Shown one piece after another: positions 44,562 to 54,564 of a DNA stretch of 64,000 bases (position 1 is its first letter; each line of letters starts with the position of its first letter). This DNA is from Echinicola pacifica DSM 19836. GTDB lineage: Bacteria > Bacteroidota > Bacteroidia > Cytophagales > Cyclobacteriaceae. The notes under the pieces are model-generated. The model made no database searches. It was not told the origin of the DNA and saw nothing but the letters and a program-made list of their open reading frames with translations. Location of the stretch: the NCBI RefSeq assembly GCF_000373245.1, contig NZ_KB890738.1, forward strand, positions 439,713 through 503,712. Reading direction: 5' to 3'. A program made the position numbers and the translations under genes.

Positions 44562-45911
44562 ATGGACGATCCATACCCGAGTATTATGATGCTGGCTGAA
44601 ATCAATCAGGTTTCAGTCAGCTATATCTTGATCAATAGTTTTATTTTTATCTTTCTGCTATTAAGTTCAGCTTTGATATCAGGCTCTGAAGTAGCCTATT
44701 TTTCGCTGACTCATGATGATTTAAGTTTACTAAATAATGAGGCGGACGAAAAGTCTCATATGGTAATCCAACTGATAGAAGCCCCTCAAAAACTCCTCAG
44801 CACCATATTGATCCTTAATAATATGATCAATATCGGCATCGTAACCCTGACGACCTTCTTTACCCTGGCGCTTTTTGGTGCCAATGCCACAGGTCTTATG
44901 GTGGTGCTCATCCAGACGGTCGGTGTTACCTTTGCGATTGTGTTCTTCGGGGAAATAGTCCCTAAGGTATATGCAAATAATGCCCGGGTATCTTTTTCGA
45001 AAATGATGGCCAAGACCTTAAATTTCTTTTCCATTGTCTTTGCCCCACTTTCCTCCTTCCTGATGACCATCAGTAATATTATAGAGCGGCGCATAGAGCG
45101 CAAAGGCTATACACTCTCCGTAAACGAACTTCACCAAGCCCTGGAAATCACCTCCGAGCACACCACAGATGGCGAGAAGGACATCTTTAAAGGAATCGTG
45201 AACTTCGGCACCTTATCCGTGAAGCAGGTGATGTGCTCCCGTATGGATATCACCGCGGTGGATATGGAGATGGACTTCCATGAGCTCATGGACAGAATCA
45301 ACAAAAGTGGCTACTCAAGGATTCCTGTGTATAATGAAACCATAGACAATATTGAAGGCATATTATATATCAAGGATCTCCTAGCGCATATAGATAAGGA
45401 GGAAGATTTCGAATGGCAGACGTTGACCCGTAAGGGGCTCTTCGTTCCAGAAAACAAAAAAGTGGATGCCCTCCTGAAGGACTTCCAAAATAAACGAGTA
45501 CATATGGCCATCGTCGTAGACGAATATGGCGGCACCTCGGGATTGGTCACCCTGGAGGACCTCATCGAGGAGATCATTGGTGAGATCAATGATGAGTTTG
45601 ATGATGCTGATGACCTATTTTTCAAGCAGATCGATAGCAATACCTTTGTTTTTGAAGGAAAGGTTTCCTTGAATGATTTTTGCAAAAAGCTAGAACTTGA
45701 TCCACAGATTTTTGATGAGGTGAAAGGAGATAGCGAATCTCTAGGAGGATTGCTCCTGGAGCTAAACGCCAAATTCCCAAAAACTGGCACCAAAATCCAC
45801 TTCGATTACTTCACCTTCACTATCATGGCCGTGGATGCACGACGAATAAAGAAGATAAAAGTCCACCTGGAGCAGCAAGAAGCCAAAGGTGCGGCCCATA
45901 ATGAGGACTGA
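44562..45911 (+). CDS. gldE: GldE-type CNNM/CorC membrane protein
   Basis: A 449-residue inner-membrane protein with a DUF21/CNNM domain (four hydrophobic segments, about 15-190), two CBS domains (about 205-330) and a CorC/HlyC C-terminal domain (about 345-435, with FVFEGKVSLNDF). The family includes magnesium exporters and GldE, a gliding-motility-associated protein of Bacteroidota next to ssb and mutY. The gldE label rests on that synteny. The usual neighbour gldD is not seen downstream; 784 bases without a gene follow. I chose ATG 44562 over TTG 44550. Whether it acts in gliding or in metal or other transport is open. Confidence 0.85.
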   Translation: MDDPYPSIMMLAEINQVSVSYILINSFIFIFLLLSSALISGSEVAYFSLTHDDLSLLNNEADEKSHMVIQLIEAPQKLLSTILILNNMINIGIVTLTTFFTLALFGANATGLMVVLIQTVGVTFAIVFFGEIVPKVYANNARVSFSKMMAKTLNFFSIVFAPLSSFLMTISNIIERRIERKGYTLSVNELHQALEITSEHTTDGEKDIFKGIVNFGTLSVKQVMCSRMDITAVDMEMDFHELMDRINKSGYSRIPVYNETIDNIEGILYIKDLLAHIDKEEDFEWQTLTRKGLFVPENKKVDALLKDFQNKRVHMAIVVDEYGGTSGLVTLEDLIEEIIGEINDEFDDADDLFFKQIDSNTFVFEGKVSLNDFCKKLELDPQIFDEVKGDSESLGGLLLELNAKFPKTGTKIHFDYFTFTIMAVDARRIKKIKVHLEQQEAKGAAHNED

Positions 45912-46695
45912 AGAAAGACAATGGGATAGATCCCGCAAATAAATAAGGTGCTCCTCCTTCAAATACCAAGATTTCTGATTTTTAAGGACACTAAAATTAT
46001 TCTACCTCTCAGGCTGCGTTTTTTCCATTAAGATAATCACCTTTCCCTCCTAAAAAGTGGCCAGCTTGGCCGATAACCCAACATCTGATTTTCTAGTAAT
46101 GAAGGTAGCCACTCAGCGAAATAGCGCTGCGGAGAAAGTGGAAGTTTTCATTAACCGGCTATTATGATCAAAAATTCTGTAAAAACTCCTTTTAGGCGTT
46201 ACATTATAGGCTATTGGGCTTTCAAATTAGTCTTTCTCAAAATTTTCATAATGATAGCATCGAAGCTTTTCTAACAAAGGGTCTATCGAGTGAATTAGTC
46301 GGTGTAATCTAATTAATCCCATACAATACAGGTTGTTTTTCATTATTGTCAAAAATATCTAGCAGTTATTAAGAGATTTATGAATCTGCCCAAAAATTAA
46401 GACTATAGAAAAATATAGGTCATTTTTTGTTTTTCGAAACCTACTTTCCCTAAAACCGCAAAATTTTCAATAAATCGAGGTATTTTTTTAACCTATTTTA
46501 TACTTATTTACACAATTTTAAAAAATTACCACCAAAGGCTCACCCACATTTCCATTTTGGTAATTGTAAAAATCATGCCGGAATTTGGTTATTAATGCAT
46601 TTTTTTCGTTCTTTTGTTGCCGAGATTTTAAAAAATGAAAAATTCTTTGTAATTTATTCAATCGAATTTACAAACCTTATTAAATAACACTAACT
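45912..46695. other. 784-base gap between gldE and gltB
   Basis: No gene is supported. The left part contains a GC-richer patch (about 46039-46145) with inverted repeats: GGCCA-GCT-TGGCC at 46059-46071, and CAGCG/CGCTG (46114-46118, 46125-46129) nested in CCACT/AGTGG (46109-46113, 46137-46141). It may be a remnant of a dispersed repeat. The right part, about 46300-46690, is AT-rich and should contain the gltB promoter. I could not fix a good -7/-33 pair there. Confidence 0.5.
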
Positions 46696-49600
46696 ATGAA
46701 TGAAGGATTATACCATTCACAGTTTGAACACGACGCCTGTGGGATTGGCGCTGTGGTCAATGTGAAGGGCATGAAAAGCCATGAGACGATAAGCGATGCG
46801 CTTTTTATGCTGAGCAATATGGAGCACAGAGGCGGGAGAGGCAGTGATCCTAAGACCGGTGATGGAGCGGGGATACTGATTCAAGTACCTCATGATTTTT
46901 TACAGATGGTAAGCAAACGTGCTGGCTTCGAGCTTCCTGAAGAGGGGAGCTATGGAGTAGGCATGACCTTTTTTCCGAAAAACAAGCAATTACATAAGAA
47001 GTCCAAGGAGCTATTAAACAAGATCATCAAGGAGATGAATTTTGAGCTTATTGGCTACCGGGCAGTACCGGTAGATGAGACGGTCCCTGGATCTGGGGCT
47101 CTTGAAGTGATGCCAAATATTGAGCAGCTCTTCGTGAAGCATAAGGATGGCCTGGTGGGTCAGGACTTAGAGCGTAAGCTATACGTACTAAGAAATTATG
47201 CGACCAAAATCATCAACTCCACTGTACCAGGAGTAAACATGTCCTTTTATTTTGCCAGCTTCAGCTCGCAGACACTTATATATAAAGGACAACTAAGAAC
47301 GGATCAGGTTTTGGCCTTTTATAAGGATCTTCAAAACAACCAGATCACTTCTGCATTAGCATTGGTTCACTCAAGATTCTCCACTAATACATTCCCTAAC
47401 TGGAGACTGGCTCAGCCATTCAGGTTCCTATCCCACAATGGTGAGATCAACACCATCCGAGGTAACCTCAACAAGATGAGATCTAAGGAATATCTGATGA
47501 AGTCTGGTCTGTTTACAGATGAGGAGTTGGATAAACTAATGCCAGTGACCAATGGCACTTATTCTGATTCGGCAAACCTCGATGCGATGGTGGAGCTACT
47601 GACCCTAAGTGGTCGTTCCCTTCCTCACGTATTGATGATGCTGGTACCGGAATCATGGCAGGACAATAAATCGATGAATAAAGCCAAAAAGGCCTTCTAT
47701 AAATTCCATGCTGCTCTTATGGAGCCTTGGGATGGTCCTGCTGCGCTATTATTTACAGATGGCAAGTCCCTTGGTGCCACGCTTGACCGTAATGGTCTTC
47801 GTCCATTGAGGTATTTTATCACCAATGATGACCGACTTATCCTATCTTCAGAAGCTGGTGCCCTACCTATCCGTGAGGCTACCGTGACTGAAAAAGGAAG
47901 AATCAGCCCAGGAAAAATGATCCTTGCTGACCTGGAAAAAGGTCGTGTGCTATTTGATGAAGAAGTGAAAGGTGAAGTTTGTGAAAACAAACCTTACGAC
48001 ACCTGGGTGCGTAAAGAGCGTCTGAAATTACGCTTAATGCCTACCCCAAAAGTGTTGTCTCAGCCTTATAACACTCAGAATATCAAGCAAAGACAGACTG
48101 TATTTGGATATACTACTGAGGATGTCAATACGATATTGGCTCCGATGGGAGATACTGCCTACGAACCACTAGGTTCTATGGGTGCAGATACTCCTCCAGC
48201 GGTATTGTCTAAGCAAAGTCAGCATATAGGCAATTACTTCAAGCAGCTATTTGCTCAGGTAAGTAATCCGCCGATTGACCCTATCAGAGAGCGATTAGTA
48301 ATGTCCCTATTCACCAGATTGGGAGAAAGCTATAATATCCTGGAGGAAAGCCCATTACATACTCGTCAGATTCATATTTCTCAGCCAGTACTTCTCAATG
48401 AGGACTTGGAGAAAATCAGGAATCTAGAGGCTAAAGGATACCGTGCCAAGACCTTATATGCGCACTTTGTGGCGGATCATAAGCCTGGCCGTATGCTGGA
48501 AGCATTGGACAAATTGTGCCAGGATGCTACCGACGCGATCAATGATGACTATAATATCCTTATCATTTCGGATAGAAATACCTATGAAGGCATAGCCCCG
48601 ATTCCATCGTTATTGGCGATTGGCGCGGTGCACCATCACTTGGTAAACACCAAAATGAGAACCAAAGCTGGGCTGATCGTAGAAGCGGGTGATATCCGTG
48701 AGACCCATCATTTTGCTACAGTGATAGGCTATGGAGCGAGTGCTATAAACCCTTATCTGGCGCTGGAAACCCTCGTTCATCTGAACGAAACGGAGCAGCT
48801 TTCTAAGGTATTTGAAGAGAAAAACTTATTTGAAAACTACCAGGCAGCAATTGGCAAAGGCCTGTTGAAGGTACTTTCCAAAATGGGTATCAGTACACTT
48901 CAGTCTTACCAAAGTGCACAGATCTTTGAAGCGGTAGGCTTGGGTCCGGAGGTTATCGAAAGATGCTTTAAGGGCACGATCAGTAGAATCAGTGGCGTGT
49001 CATTCGACGAGCTGGCTGAGGAAGTACTGACTCGTCACAATGCGGCCTATGGCAATGAAGGTCCACGCCTGGAGACTGGCGGGGTGTATCAGTGGAAGCG
49101 AAGAGGCGAGAAGCACCTTTTCAACCCTGAGACCATCCATTTATTACAAAAATCCACAGCAAACAACGACTACAATCTGTACAAGAAATTTGCTGAGAAA
49201 GTAAATAACCAAACCCGTGATGCATTAACCATCCGTGGTTTGTTCGAATTTAAGAAGAGGATTTCTATTCCTATCGAGGAAGTGGAACCAGCGGAGACCA
49301 TCATGAAGCGTTTTGCTACAGGAGCGATGTCTTTTGGATCCATTTCACATGAAGCCCATAGCACTTTGGCCATTGCGATGAACCGCATCGGCGCCAAGTC
49401 TAACAGTGGTGAAGGTGGAGAGGATGAAATCCGATTTGCGAAAAAAGAAAACGGTGACTGGGAAAGATCTGCGATCAAGCAGGTGGCCTCAGGTAGATTT
49501 GGTGTGACCAGTAACTACCTGACCAACGCCGAAGAAATTCAAATCAAAATGGCTCAGGGAGCTAAGCCTGGTGAAGGTGGACAGCTGCCTGGTCATAAGG

Positions 49601-51195
49601 TCGATGACTGGATCGGTAGAGTAAGACATTCCACTCCTGGAGTAGGATTGATTTCTCCACCACCCCATCACGATATTTATTCTATTGAGGATTTGGCTCA
49701 GCTGATTTACGATCTAAAAAATGCCAACCGTGCTGCAAGAATCAATGTAAAATTGGTATCTCAGGCAGGTGTGGGCACCGTAGCTGCCGGAGTGGCCAAA
49801 GCCCAGTCGGATGTGATCTTGATATCTGGTGCCGATGGAGGTACTGGAGCCTCTCCTTTGAGCTCTATCCGCCATGCTGGTCTTCCTTGGGAACTTGGAT
49901 TGGCCGAAGCACACCAGACCTTGGTGAAGAACAACCTTCGAAGCAGAGTCACCTTACAGACCGATGGTCAGGTAAGAACAGGCAGAGATTTGGCCATTGC
50001 GGCACTTCTAGGCGCCGAAGAATGGGGTATTTCCACTGCCGCCCTGGTGGTAGAGGGATGTATCATGATGAGAAAATGCCACCTGAACACTTGTCCAGTG
50101 GGTATAGCCACTCAGAACCCAGAGCTTAGAAAACTCTTCACTGGAAATCCTGATCACGTGGTAAACTTCTTCAGATTCCTTGCTGAGGACCTTAGAAGCA
50201 TCATGGCTTCTCTAGGCTTCCGTACAGTGAATGAGATGGTGGGCCAATCCAACGTGTTGAAATCCACAGGTCACCTGAATCACTGGAAGTGGGATAAGCT
50301 AGACCTTAGCCCGATCTTCCATATGGTGGAGGTTCCTGAGCATGTGGGGATTTATAAGCAGATCGATCAGGACTTCAAACTGAAGAAGGTACTGGATCGT
50401 AAGCTGATCAAGTCTGCCTTGCCAGCACTGGAGCAAGCCAACGCTGTAAGAGAAGAATTCCAGATCAAAAATATTGACCGTTCTGTAGGAGCGATGCTTT
50501 CCAATGAGATCTCTAAGATCTATGGAAGTCCAGGCTTGCCGGACAATACCATTCACTTTAAGTTCACCGGTTCTGCCGGCCAGAGTTTCGGACTATTCAC
50601 CACTCAAGGGGTAACTTTTGAGCTTGAAGGTGAGGCGAATGATTACTTTGGAAAGGGACTTTCTGGTGGACATCTAGTGGTATATCCAAGCCGCAACGCG
50701 CAGTTTAAGGCAGAAGACAATATCATCATCGGAAACGTGGCCTTCTATGGTGCCACTTCTGGTAAAGCCTATATCAATGGTAAAGGCGGTGAAAGATTCT
50801 GTGTAAGAAACTCCGGAGTACATACAGTAGTAGAAGGTATTGGCGACCACGGTTGCGAATATATGACCGGTGGACAGGTAATCATCCTGGGTGAAATCGG
50901 TAGAAACTTTGCTGCGGGTATGAGTGGCGGTGTAGCATATATGTTTAAGGACAATGTGAAGCTGATCAATCAGGAAATGGTGGATCTTGATCCGCTCAAT
51001 GATGAAGATTTTGATATCATCAATCATGAGCTTCAGATGCATCAGAAGTACACGAATAGTGCCTTGGCCGCTAGATTATTGGCCAGCTGGGATACTGAGA
51101 AGGAGAGATTCATCAAGGTAATGCCTAGGGACTATAAAGCTGTACTCCTACAGAAAGCCGAAAAAGAAGAAGAACAATCTAAAACACTAGTGTAA
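46696..51195 (+). CDS. gltB: glutamate synthase large subunit
   Basis: A 1499-residue large subunit of NADPH-glutamate synthase, making glutamate from 2-oxoglutarate and glutamine in ammonia assimilation with GltD. The mature N-terminal nucleophile should be Cys15 (after the short propeptide ending EHDA; mature CGIGAV). Class II amidotransferase, central domain, FMN-binding TIM barrel and the C-terminal GXGXG beta-helix are in order. The 3Fe-4S cluster cysteines are Cys1122, Cys1128 and Cys1133 (C-x5-C-x4-C). Length matches E. coli GltB closely. It is followed by gltD after a single base and the pair ends in a terminator at 52719-52751. Confidence 0.98.
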   Translation: MNEGLYHSQFEHDACGIGAVVNVKGMKSHETISDALFMLSNMEHRGGRGSDPKTGDGAGILIQVPHDFLQMVSKRAGFELPEEGSYGVGMTFFPKNKQLHKKSKELLNKIIKEMNFELIGYRAVPVDETVPGSGALEVMPNIEQLFVKHKDGLVGQDLERKLYVLRNYATKIINSTVPGVNMSFYFASFSSQTLIYKGQLRTDQVLAFYKDLQNNQITSALALVHSRFSTNTFPNWRLAQPFRFLSHNGEINTIRGNLNKMRSKEYLMKSGLFTDEELDKLMPVTNGTYSDSANLDAMVELLTLSGRSLPHVLMMLVPESWQDNKSMNKAKKAFYKFHAALMEPWDGPAALLFTDGKSLGATLDRNGLRPLRYFITNDDRLILSSEAGALPIREATVTEKGRISPGKMILADLEKGRVLFDEEVKGEVCENKPYDTWVRKERLKLRLMPTPKVLSQPYNTQNIKQRQTVFGYTTEDVNTILAPMGDTAYEPLGSMGADTPPAVLSKQSQHIGNYFKQLFAQVSNPPIDPIRERLVMSLFTRLGESYNILEESPLHTRQIHISQPVLLNEDLEKIRNLEAKGYRAKTLYAHFVADHKPGRMLEALDKLCQDATDAINDDYNILIISDRNTYEGIAPIPSLLAIGAVHHHLVNTKMRTKAGLIVEAGDIRETHHFATVIGYGASAINPYLALETLVHLNETEQLSKVFEEKNLFENYQAAIGKGLLKVLSKMGISTLQSYQSAQIFEAVGLGPEVIERCFKGTISRISGVSFDELAEEVLTRHNAAYGNEGPRLETGGVYQWKRRGEKHLFNPETIHLLQKSTANNDYNLYKKFAEKVNNQTRDALTIRGLFEFKKRISIPIEEVEPAETIMKRFATGAMSFGSISHEAHSTLAIAMNRIGAKSNSGEGGEDEIRFAKKENGDWERSAIKQVASGRFGVTSNYLTNAEEIQIKMAQGAKPGEGGQLPGHKVDDWIGRVRHSTPGVGLISPPPHHDIYSIEDLAQLIYDLKNANRAARINVKLVSQAGVGTVAAGVAKAQSDVILISGADGGTGASPLSSIRHAGLPWELGLAEAHQTLVKNNLRSRVTLQTDGQVRTGRDLAIAALLGAEEWGISTAALVVEGCIMMRKCHLNTCPVGIATQNPELRKLFTGNPDHVVNFFRFLAEDLRSIMASLGFRTVNEMVGQSNVLKSTGHLNHWKWDKLDLSPIFHMVEVPEHVGIYKQIDQDFKLKKVLDRKLIKSALPALEQANAVREEFQIKNIDRSVGAMLSNEISKIYGSPGLPDNTIHFKFTGSAGQSFGLFTTQGVTFELEGEANDYFGKGLSGGHLVVYPSRNAQFKAEDNIIIGNVAFYGATSGKAYINGKGGERFCVRNSGVHTVVEGIGDHGCEYMTGGQVIILGEIGRNFAAGMSGGVAYMFKDNVKLINQEMVDLDPLNDEDFDIINHELQMHQKYTNSALAARLLASWDTEKERFIKVMPRDYKAVLLQKAEKEEEQSKTLV

Positions 51196-51196
51196 G

Positions 51197-52678
51197 ATGG
51201 GTGCGAAAGACGGATTCCTAAAATATAATAGAGAACTAGAATCAGACCGTGACGCGAAAGAAAGGGTCGGTGACTATAATGATATCCATATTCCGATCAA
51301 ACCGGAAACTTTAAACAAACAGGCAGCCCGTTGTATGGACTGCGGCGTTCCTTTCTGTCATCAAGGTTGCCCGCTGGGCAATGTGATTCCAGAATTTAAC
51401 GATGCAGTTTATCGTAAAGAATGGGGTGAGGCGTATGATATCCTTCGTGGTACCAACAACTTCCCTGAGTTTACGGGCCGTATCTGCCCTGCTCCTTGTG
51501 AAGCCAGCTGCGTGCTGGGCATCAATAAGGATCCAGTGGCGATTGAGCTGATCGAAAAAAATATTGCCGAAAAAGCTTATGATCTTGGCCTTGCCAAACC
51601 TAAGACTCCTGAGACACGGACAGGCAAGAAAGTAGCTGTAGTAGGAGCAGGACCAGCAGGTCTTGCTGCTGCTGACCAGCTCAACCAAGCTGGACATGAT
51701 GTGACCCTATTTGAAAAAGATCAAAAAGTCGGTGGATTGCTCCGTTATGGTATCCCTGATTTCAAGATGGAAAAATGGGTGATCGATCGTCGTGTGGCTT
51801 TGATGGAAGAAGAAGGAGTGGTCCTGGCTACCGGTAAAGAAATCGGTAAAGATATCCAGGCAGATGAGATTCTTTCTCAATTCGAGGCAGTGGTTCTTTC
51901 TACTGGTGCTCAGGAACCTAGAGATCTTAGGATCCCTGGTAGAGAGTTCAAAGGCGTTCATTTCGCGATGGAGCTCCTTGGGGAGCAAAACCGCGTGGTG
52001 AGTGGAGAAAGAGACAGCGAAAACCCCATCAGCGCAAAAGGAAAGCATGTCATCGTAATCGGTGGTGGTGATACAGGAAGTGACTGTATTGGTACCTCCA
52101 ATCGCCATGGTGCTGCTTCTGTAACGCAACTGGAGTTACTCCCTAAGCCTCCTAACCAACGTACTCAGCTGAACCCTTGGCCAGAATGGCCTATGACCTT
52201 GAGAACGTCTAGTTCTCATGAGGAAGGTGCTGACCGAGTATTCTCCGTATTGACCAAGGAATTTACCCAGGATGGTGAAGGCAATGTAAAAGGCCTCGTT
52301 TTGGTAAATATCGAATGGAAAGAAAAAGATGGCAGAATGCAATTCGTGGAAGTGGAAGGCTCCGAACGTACCGTTCCTTGTGATCTCGCGCTATTGGCGA
52401 TTGGATATACAGGACCAAAACAAAATGGTATGTTGGATGCTTTTGGCGTGGAAGCGATGGATAATACCCTGCCTAGATCTAAAGACTATCAAAGTACAAA
52501 CCCTAAAGTATTCCTTGCGGGTGATATGAGAAGAGGCCAATCACTAGTGGTTTGGGCTATCTCCGAAGGCAGAGAAAGTGCCGTGAAGGTCGATGAGTAC
52601 CTTATGGGCAAATCACATCTCCCTCGTAAAGATCGTTCGTTCTTCGAGAACGTGGAAGACGCTGAATTCTGTGAATAA
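51197..52678 (+). CDS. gltD: glutamate synthase small subunit
   Basis: A 493-residue small subunit carrying NADPH oxidation and electron delivery to GltB. The N-terminal ferredoxin-like cysteines (Cys46, Cys49, Cys54, Cys58 and Cys97, Cys101, Cys105) form the 4Fe-4S sites, FAD binds at GAGPAG (150-155), and NADPH at VIGGGDTGSD. The ATG starts one base after the gltB stop, so translation is coupled. A strong hairpin and T run follow after about 40 bases, closing the two-gene operon. Usual length and intact residues indicate a functional enzyme. Confidence 0.98.
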   Translation: MGAKDGFLKYNRELESDRDAKERVGDYNDIHIPIKPETLNKQAARCMDCGVPFCHQGCPLGNVIPEFNDAVYRKEWGEAYDILRGTNNFPEFTGRICPAPCEASCVLGINKDPVAIELIEKNIAEKAYDLGLAKPKTPETRTGKKVAVVGAGPAGLAAADQLNQAGHDVTLFEKDQKVGGLLRYGIPDFKMEKWVIDRRVALMEEEGVVLATGKEIGKDIQADEILSQFEAVVLSTGAQEPRDLRIPGREFKGVHFAMELLGEQNRVVSGERDSENPISAKGKHVIVIGGGDTGSDCIGTSNRHGAASVTQLELLPKPPNQRTQLNPWPEWPMTLRTSSSHEEGADRVFSVLTKEFTQDGEGNVKGLVLVNIEWKEKDGRMQFVEVEGSERTVPCDLALLAIGYTGPKQNGMLDAFGVEAMDNTLPRSKDYQSTNPKVFLAGDMRRGQSLVVWAISEGRESAVKVDEYLMGKSHLPRKDRSFFENVEDAEFCE

Positions 52679-52718
52679 CAGTAGTTTAGTAAATTTAACA
52701 ATGTTTGTTAATTCGATG

Positions 52719-52751
52719 AAAGCTCTTCGCCTAGGTGAAGAGCTTTTTTTT
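52719..52751 (+). terminator. rho-independent terminator after gltD
   Basis: AAAGCTCTTC (52719-52728) pairs with GAAGAGCTTT (52737-52746) around an eight-base loop, followed by T to 52751. A ten-base stem with eight terminal T makes a strong terminator for gltB-gltD. Confidence 0.92.
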
Positions 52752-52879
52752 GCCTTAAAAATCCCAATATGGGGACTCATAGGGCAAAAATCTTAGGCAT
52801 TGAGAAAATAACTTTAAGAATAAAACAAAAAAAGTCCAGTCAGCATAGCCAACTGGACCCTATAGATGATGGTTTATTT

Positions 52880-53482
52880 CTATTTAATATTTAAGATCCC
52901 TCTAAGACTCTTCAGGTCTTCGTAGCTTTCTACATCGAAGAGCATAGGCAAATTATGACAATTCACCTTCTTCACCTTGGCATCCAACACGATGTTTTCG
53001 CAGGTGGTACCATCTTCCCAATCAATATGATCCAATAGGTCGGCATGAAACATCTTCATTCCCAGCAGGTAGGCATTGCCATCCTGGGCTGGCCCGATCA
53101 CTAGATCCTGGTAGTTCAGCACCTCAAATGCCTCATCCAAAATGTCTAGCGTCAACTCCTTGGTATCAGGTCTTAGGAATAAAACCTTCTCAAAGCCCTT
53201 AGAAAACACCTCTTCATAAGCATTTTTCATTTTCTCAGTATTCGTCCCAGCGCCCTGTAAGGCCAAATGGTAATGATCATTGAGCATAAAATCATGATCC
53301 ACCTCTTCGCTAAAATACACAAATACGTCGGCTGGATAGTTCCTCACCAAGTCATGGATATTTCGCAATAGATACTTATAAACTTCAGCAGCCTTAACAC
53401 CACCAATCACCTCACCTAGCTTAGTTTTTACCTTTCCTGGGGTAGGATTTTCTTGAAAAATAATTATAGCATTTTCATTCAT
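52880..53482 (-). CDS. DUF2064 (TIGR04282-like) glycosyltransferase-type protein
   Basis: A 200-residue protein of the DUF2064/TIGR04282 group, related to GT-A nucleotide-sugar transferases. The N-terminal FQENPTPGKVKTKL segment (9-22) matches the family's xPxxGxVKTRL nucleotide site, and GPAQDGNAYLLG near 132-143 matches its GPAxDGGYYLxG motif. The middle segment that usually contains a (S/G)SDCP/DxD-like metal site reads LFLRPDTKEL here, so the metal site may be altered. No signal or membrane segment is visible. Substrate and pathway are unknown. It stands alone, oppositely oriented to gltD, in front of the DUF4890 terminator. Confidence 0.8.
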   Translation of the reverse strand: MNENAIIIFQENPTPGKVKTKLGEVIGGVKAAEVYKYLLRNIHDLVRNYPADVFVYFSEEVDHDFMLNDHYHLALQGAGTNTEKMKNAYEEVFSKGFEKVLFLRPDTKELTLDILDEAFEVLNYQDLVIGPAQDGNAYLLGMKMFHADLLDHIDWEDGTTCENIVLDAKVKKVNCHNLPMLFDVESYEDLKSLRGILNIK

Positions 53483-53559
53483 GGTCTTGAAAGTTATATT
53501 CGGGTAATCAATTATAAACAGAATTTTCCAAAAATCATTCTCAAAAGCACTGCCAATTT

Positions 53560-53588
53560 AAAAAAAAAGAGGACCTTTTTTGGTCCTC
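53560..53588 (-). terminator. terminator after the DUF4890 gene
   Basis: GAGGACC (53569-53575) pairs with GGTCCTC (53582-53588) around six T, and on the minus strand T follows (plus-strand A at 53560-53568). It lies 61 bases after the stop of the gene at 53650-54042. Confidence 0.85.
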
Positions 53589-53649
53589 CTTTCATTATAT
53601 ACCAGATTTAAGACTGGTTTTCAATATATTAGGTGATTTAAACTTTTTC

Positions 53650-54042
53650 TTATTGCGGTCTTCCTCCGCCACCTCTGCGGTCTTTCATCTTTTCACGCTG
53701 CTCTTTTTGGATTTCCTCCCATTTTACAAACTGGTCATTAGTAAGGATTTCCTTAAGTTTTGCCTCATGAGCTTCCTGGTCTGCTTTCATATTCTCACGA
53801 GCAGCCTTCTTATCCGTTTGCTCTTTAGCCATCATCTCGGTGCGCTTATTAGCAGATTCCAGATTTAGGTCATATACCTCTTGCTTCTGGGCTTCATCTA
53901 GCTTTAGGTCTTCCGTCATTTTCTCGGTCATCCTTTCGGCCATTTTCTCCGGAGTCATATTCTCACGGTTTCCACGCTGTTGTGCATTTACACTAAGTAC
54001 AGTCACTGCCATTAGGCACATTACGAACAATATTTTTTTCAT
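53650..54042 (-). CDS. secreted DUF4890-type helical protein
   Basis: A 130-residue protein with a signal peptide (about 1-21, ending VNAQ) and a highly charged helical body rich in Met, Lys, Glu and Gln, ending in a Gly/Arg-rich tail (RRGGGGRPQ). It resembles DUF4890 or Spy/CpxP-like periplasmic proteins in layout: NMTPEKMAERMTEKM repeats and a TNDQFVKWEEI segment. Such proteins are often linked to envelope stress or protein protection, but no function is proven for this family. It stands as its own transcription unit with a terminator and no operon partner. Confidence 0.85.
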   Translation of the reverse strand: MKKILFVMCLMAVTVLSVNAQQRGNRENMTPEKMAERMTEKMTEDLKLDEAQKQEVYDLNLESANKRTEMMAKEQTDKKAARENMKADQEAHEAKLKEILTNDQFVKWEEIQKEQREKMKDRRGGGGRPQ

Positions 54043-54564
54043 GATATGGTATGTTTTGTTATGTTTTATACTCCTTTGACCCCACCATATAGTTTTGGTT
54101 TAATCTGCTCAGGAATTTTTTTAACATGAGTATATCTTCAAAGTCGTACTTCTGTGCGCCTGGCAATACTATAATCCATTGTCTATGAATACCTTATAAT
54201 CAGATAAAACGTATTGGAAAGCCAAAATATAAAATCTGACACTCCTATTTTTTCTGTCGATGGAGGTCAATAATGGAGCAAGGTCAACTACTAGTGTGAC
54301 ACTATGAAAAAGAAAACTACTCGGTAAAACCACCTGGATGAGCTCCAAAACTATGTCCAATTAGATAGTCTAGCCAAAAATGATTTGAAAGGCCTATCAT
54401 TGCTGCTATTTATCCAAGAATGGCTTCATTCCAGATAATGATAATGTGCGATAAGTCAAATACCAATAGGAGTAGATCATCATTTCTCACGTTGATACCC
54501 TTTAAAAATCTTCCTCATCCCTGAACCTCAATGGAATTTTTACAGACAGAAAGTATCGACCTTC
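54043..54564. other. 522-base gap between the DUF4890 gene and a gene remnant
   Basis: No gene is supported. Short open frames on both strands do not resemble any protein family and stop quickly. The base composition is AT-rich. The region, together with the remnant at 54565-54864, could be decayed coding DNA. I see no insertion sequence, tRNA or long repeat in it. Confidence 0.45.

Noticed and set aside
54169-54360. 63-codon minus-strand open frame with hydrophobic start
   Set aside because: No recognisable family, surrounded by stops and AT-rich noncoding DNA.
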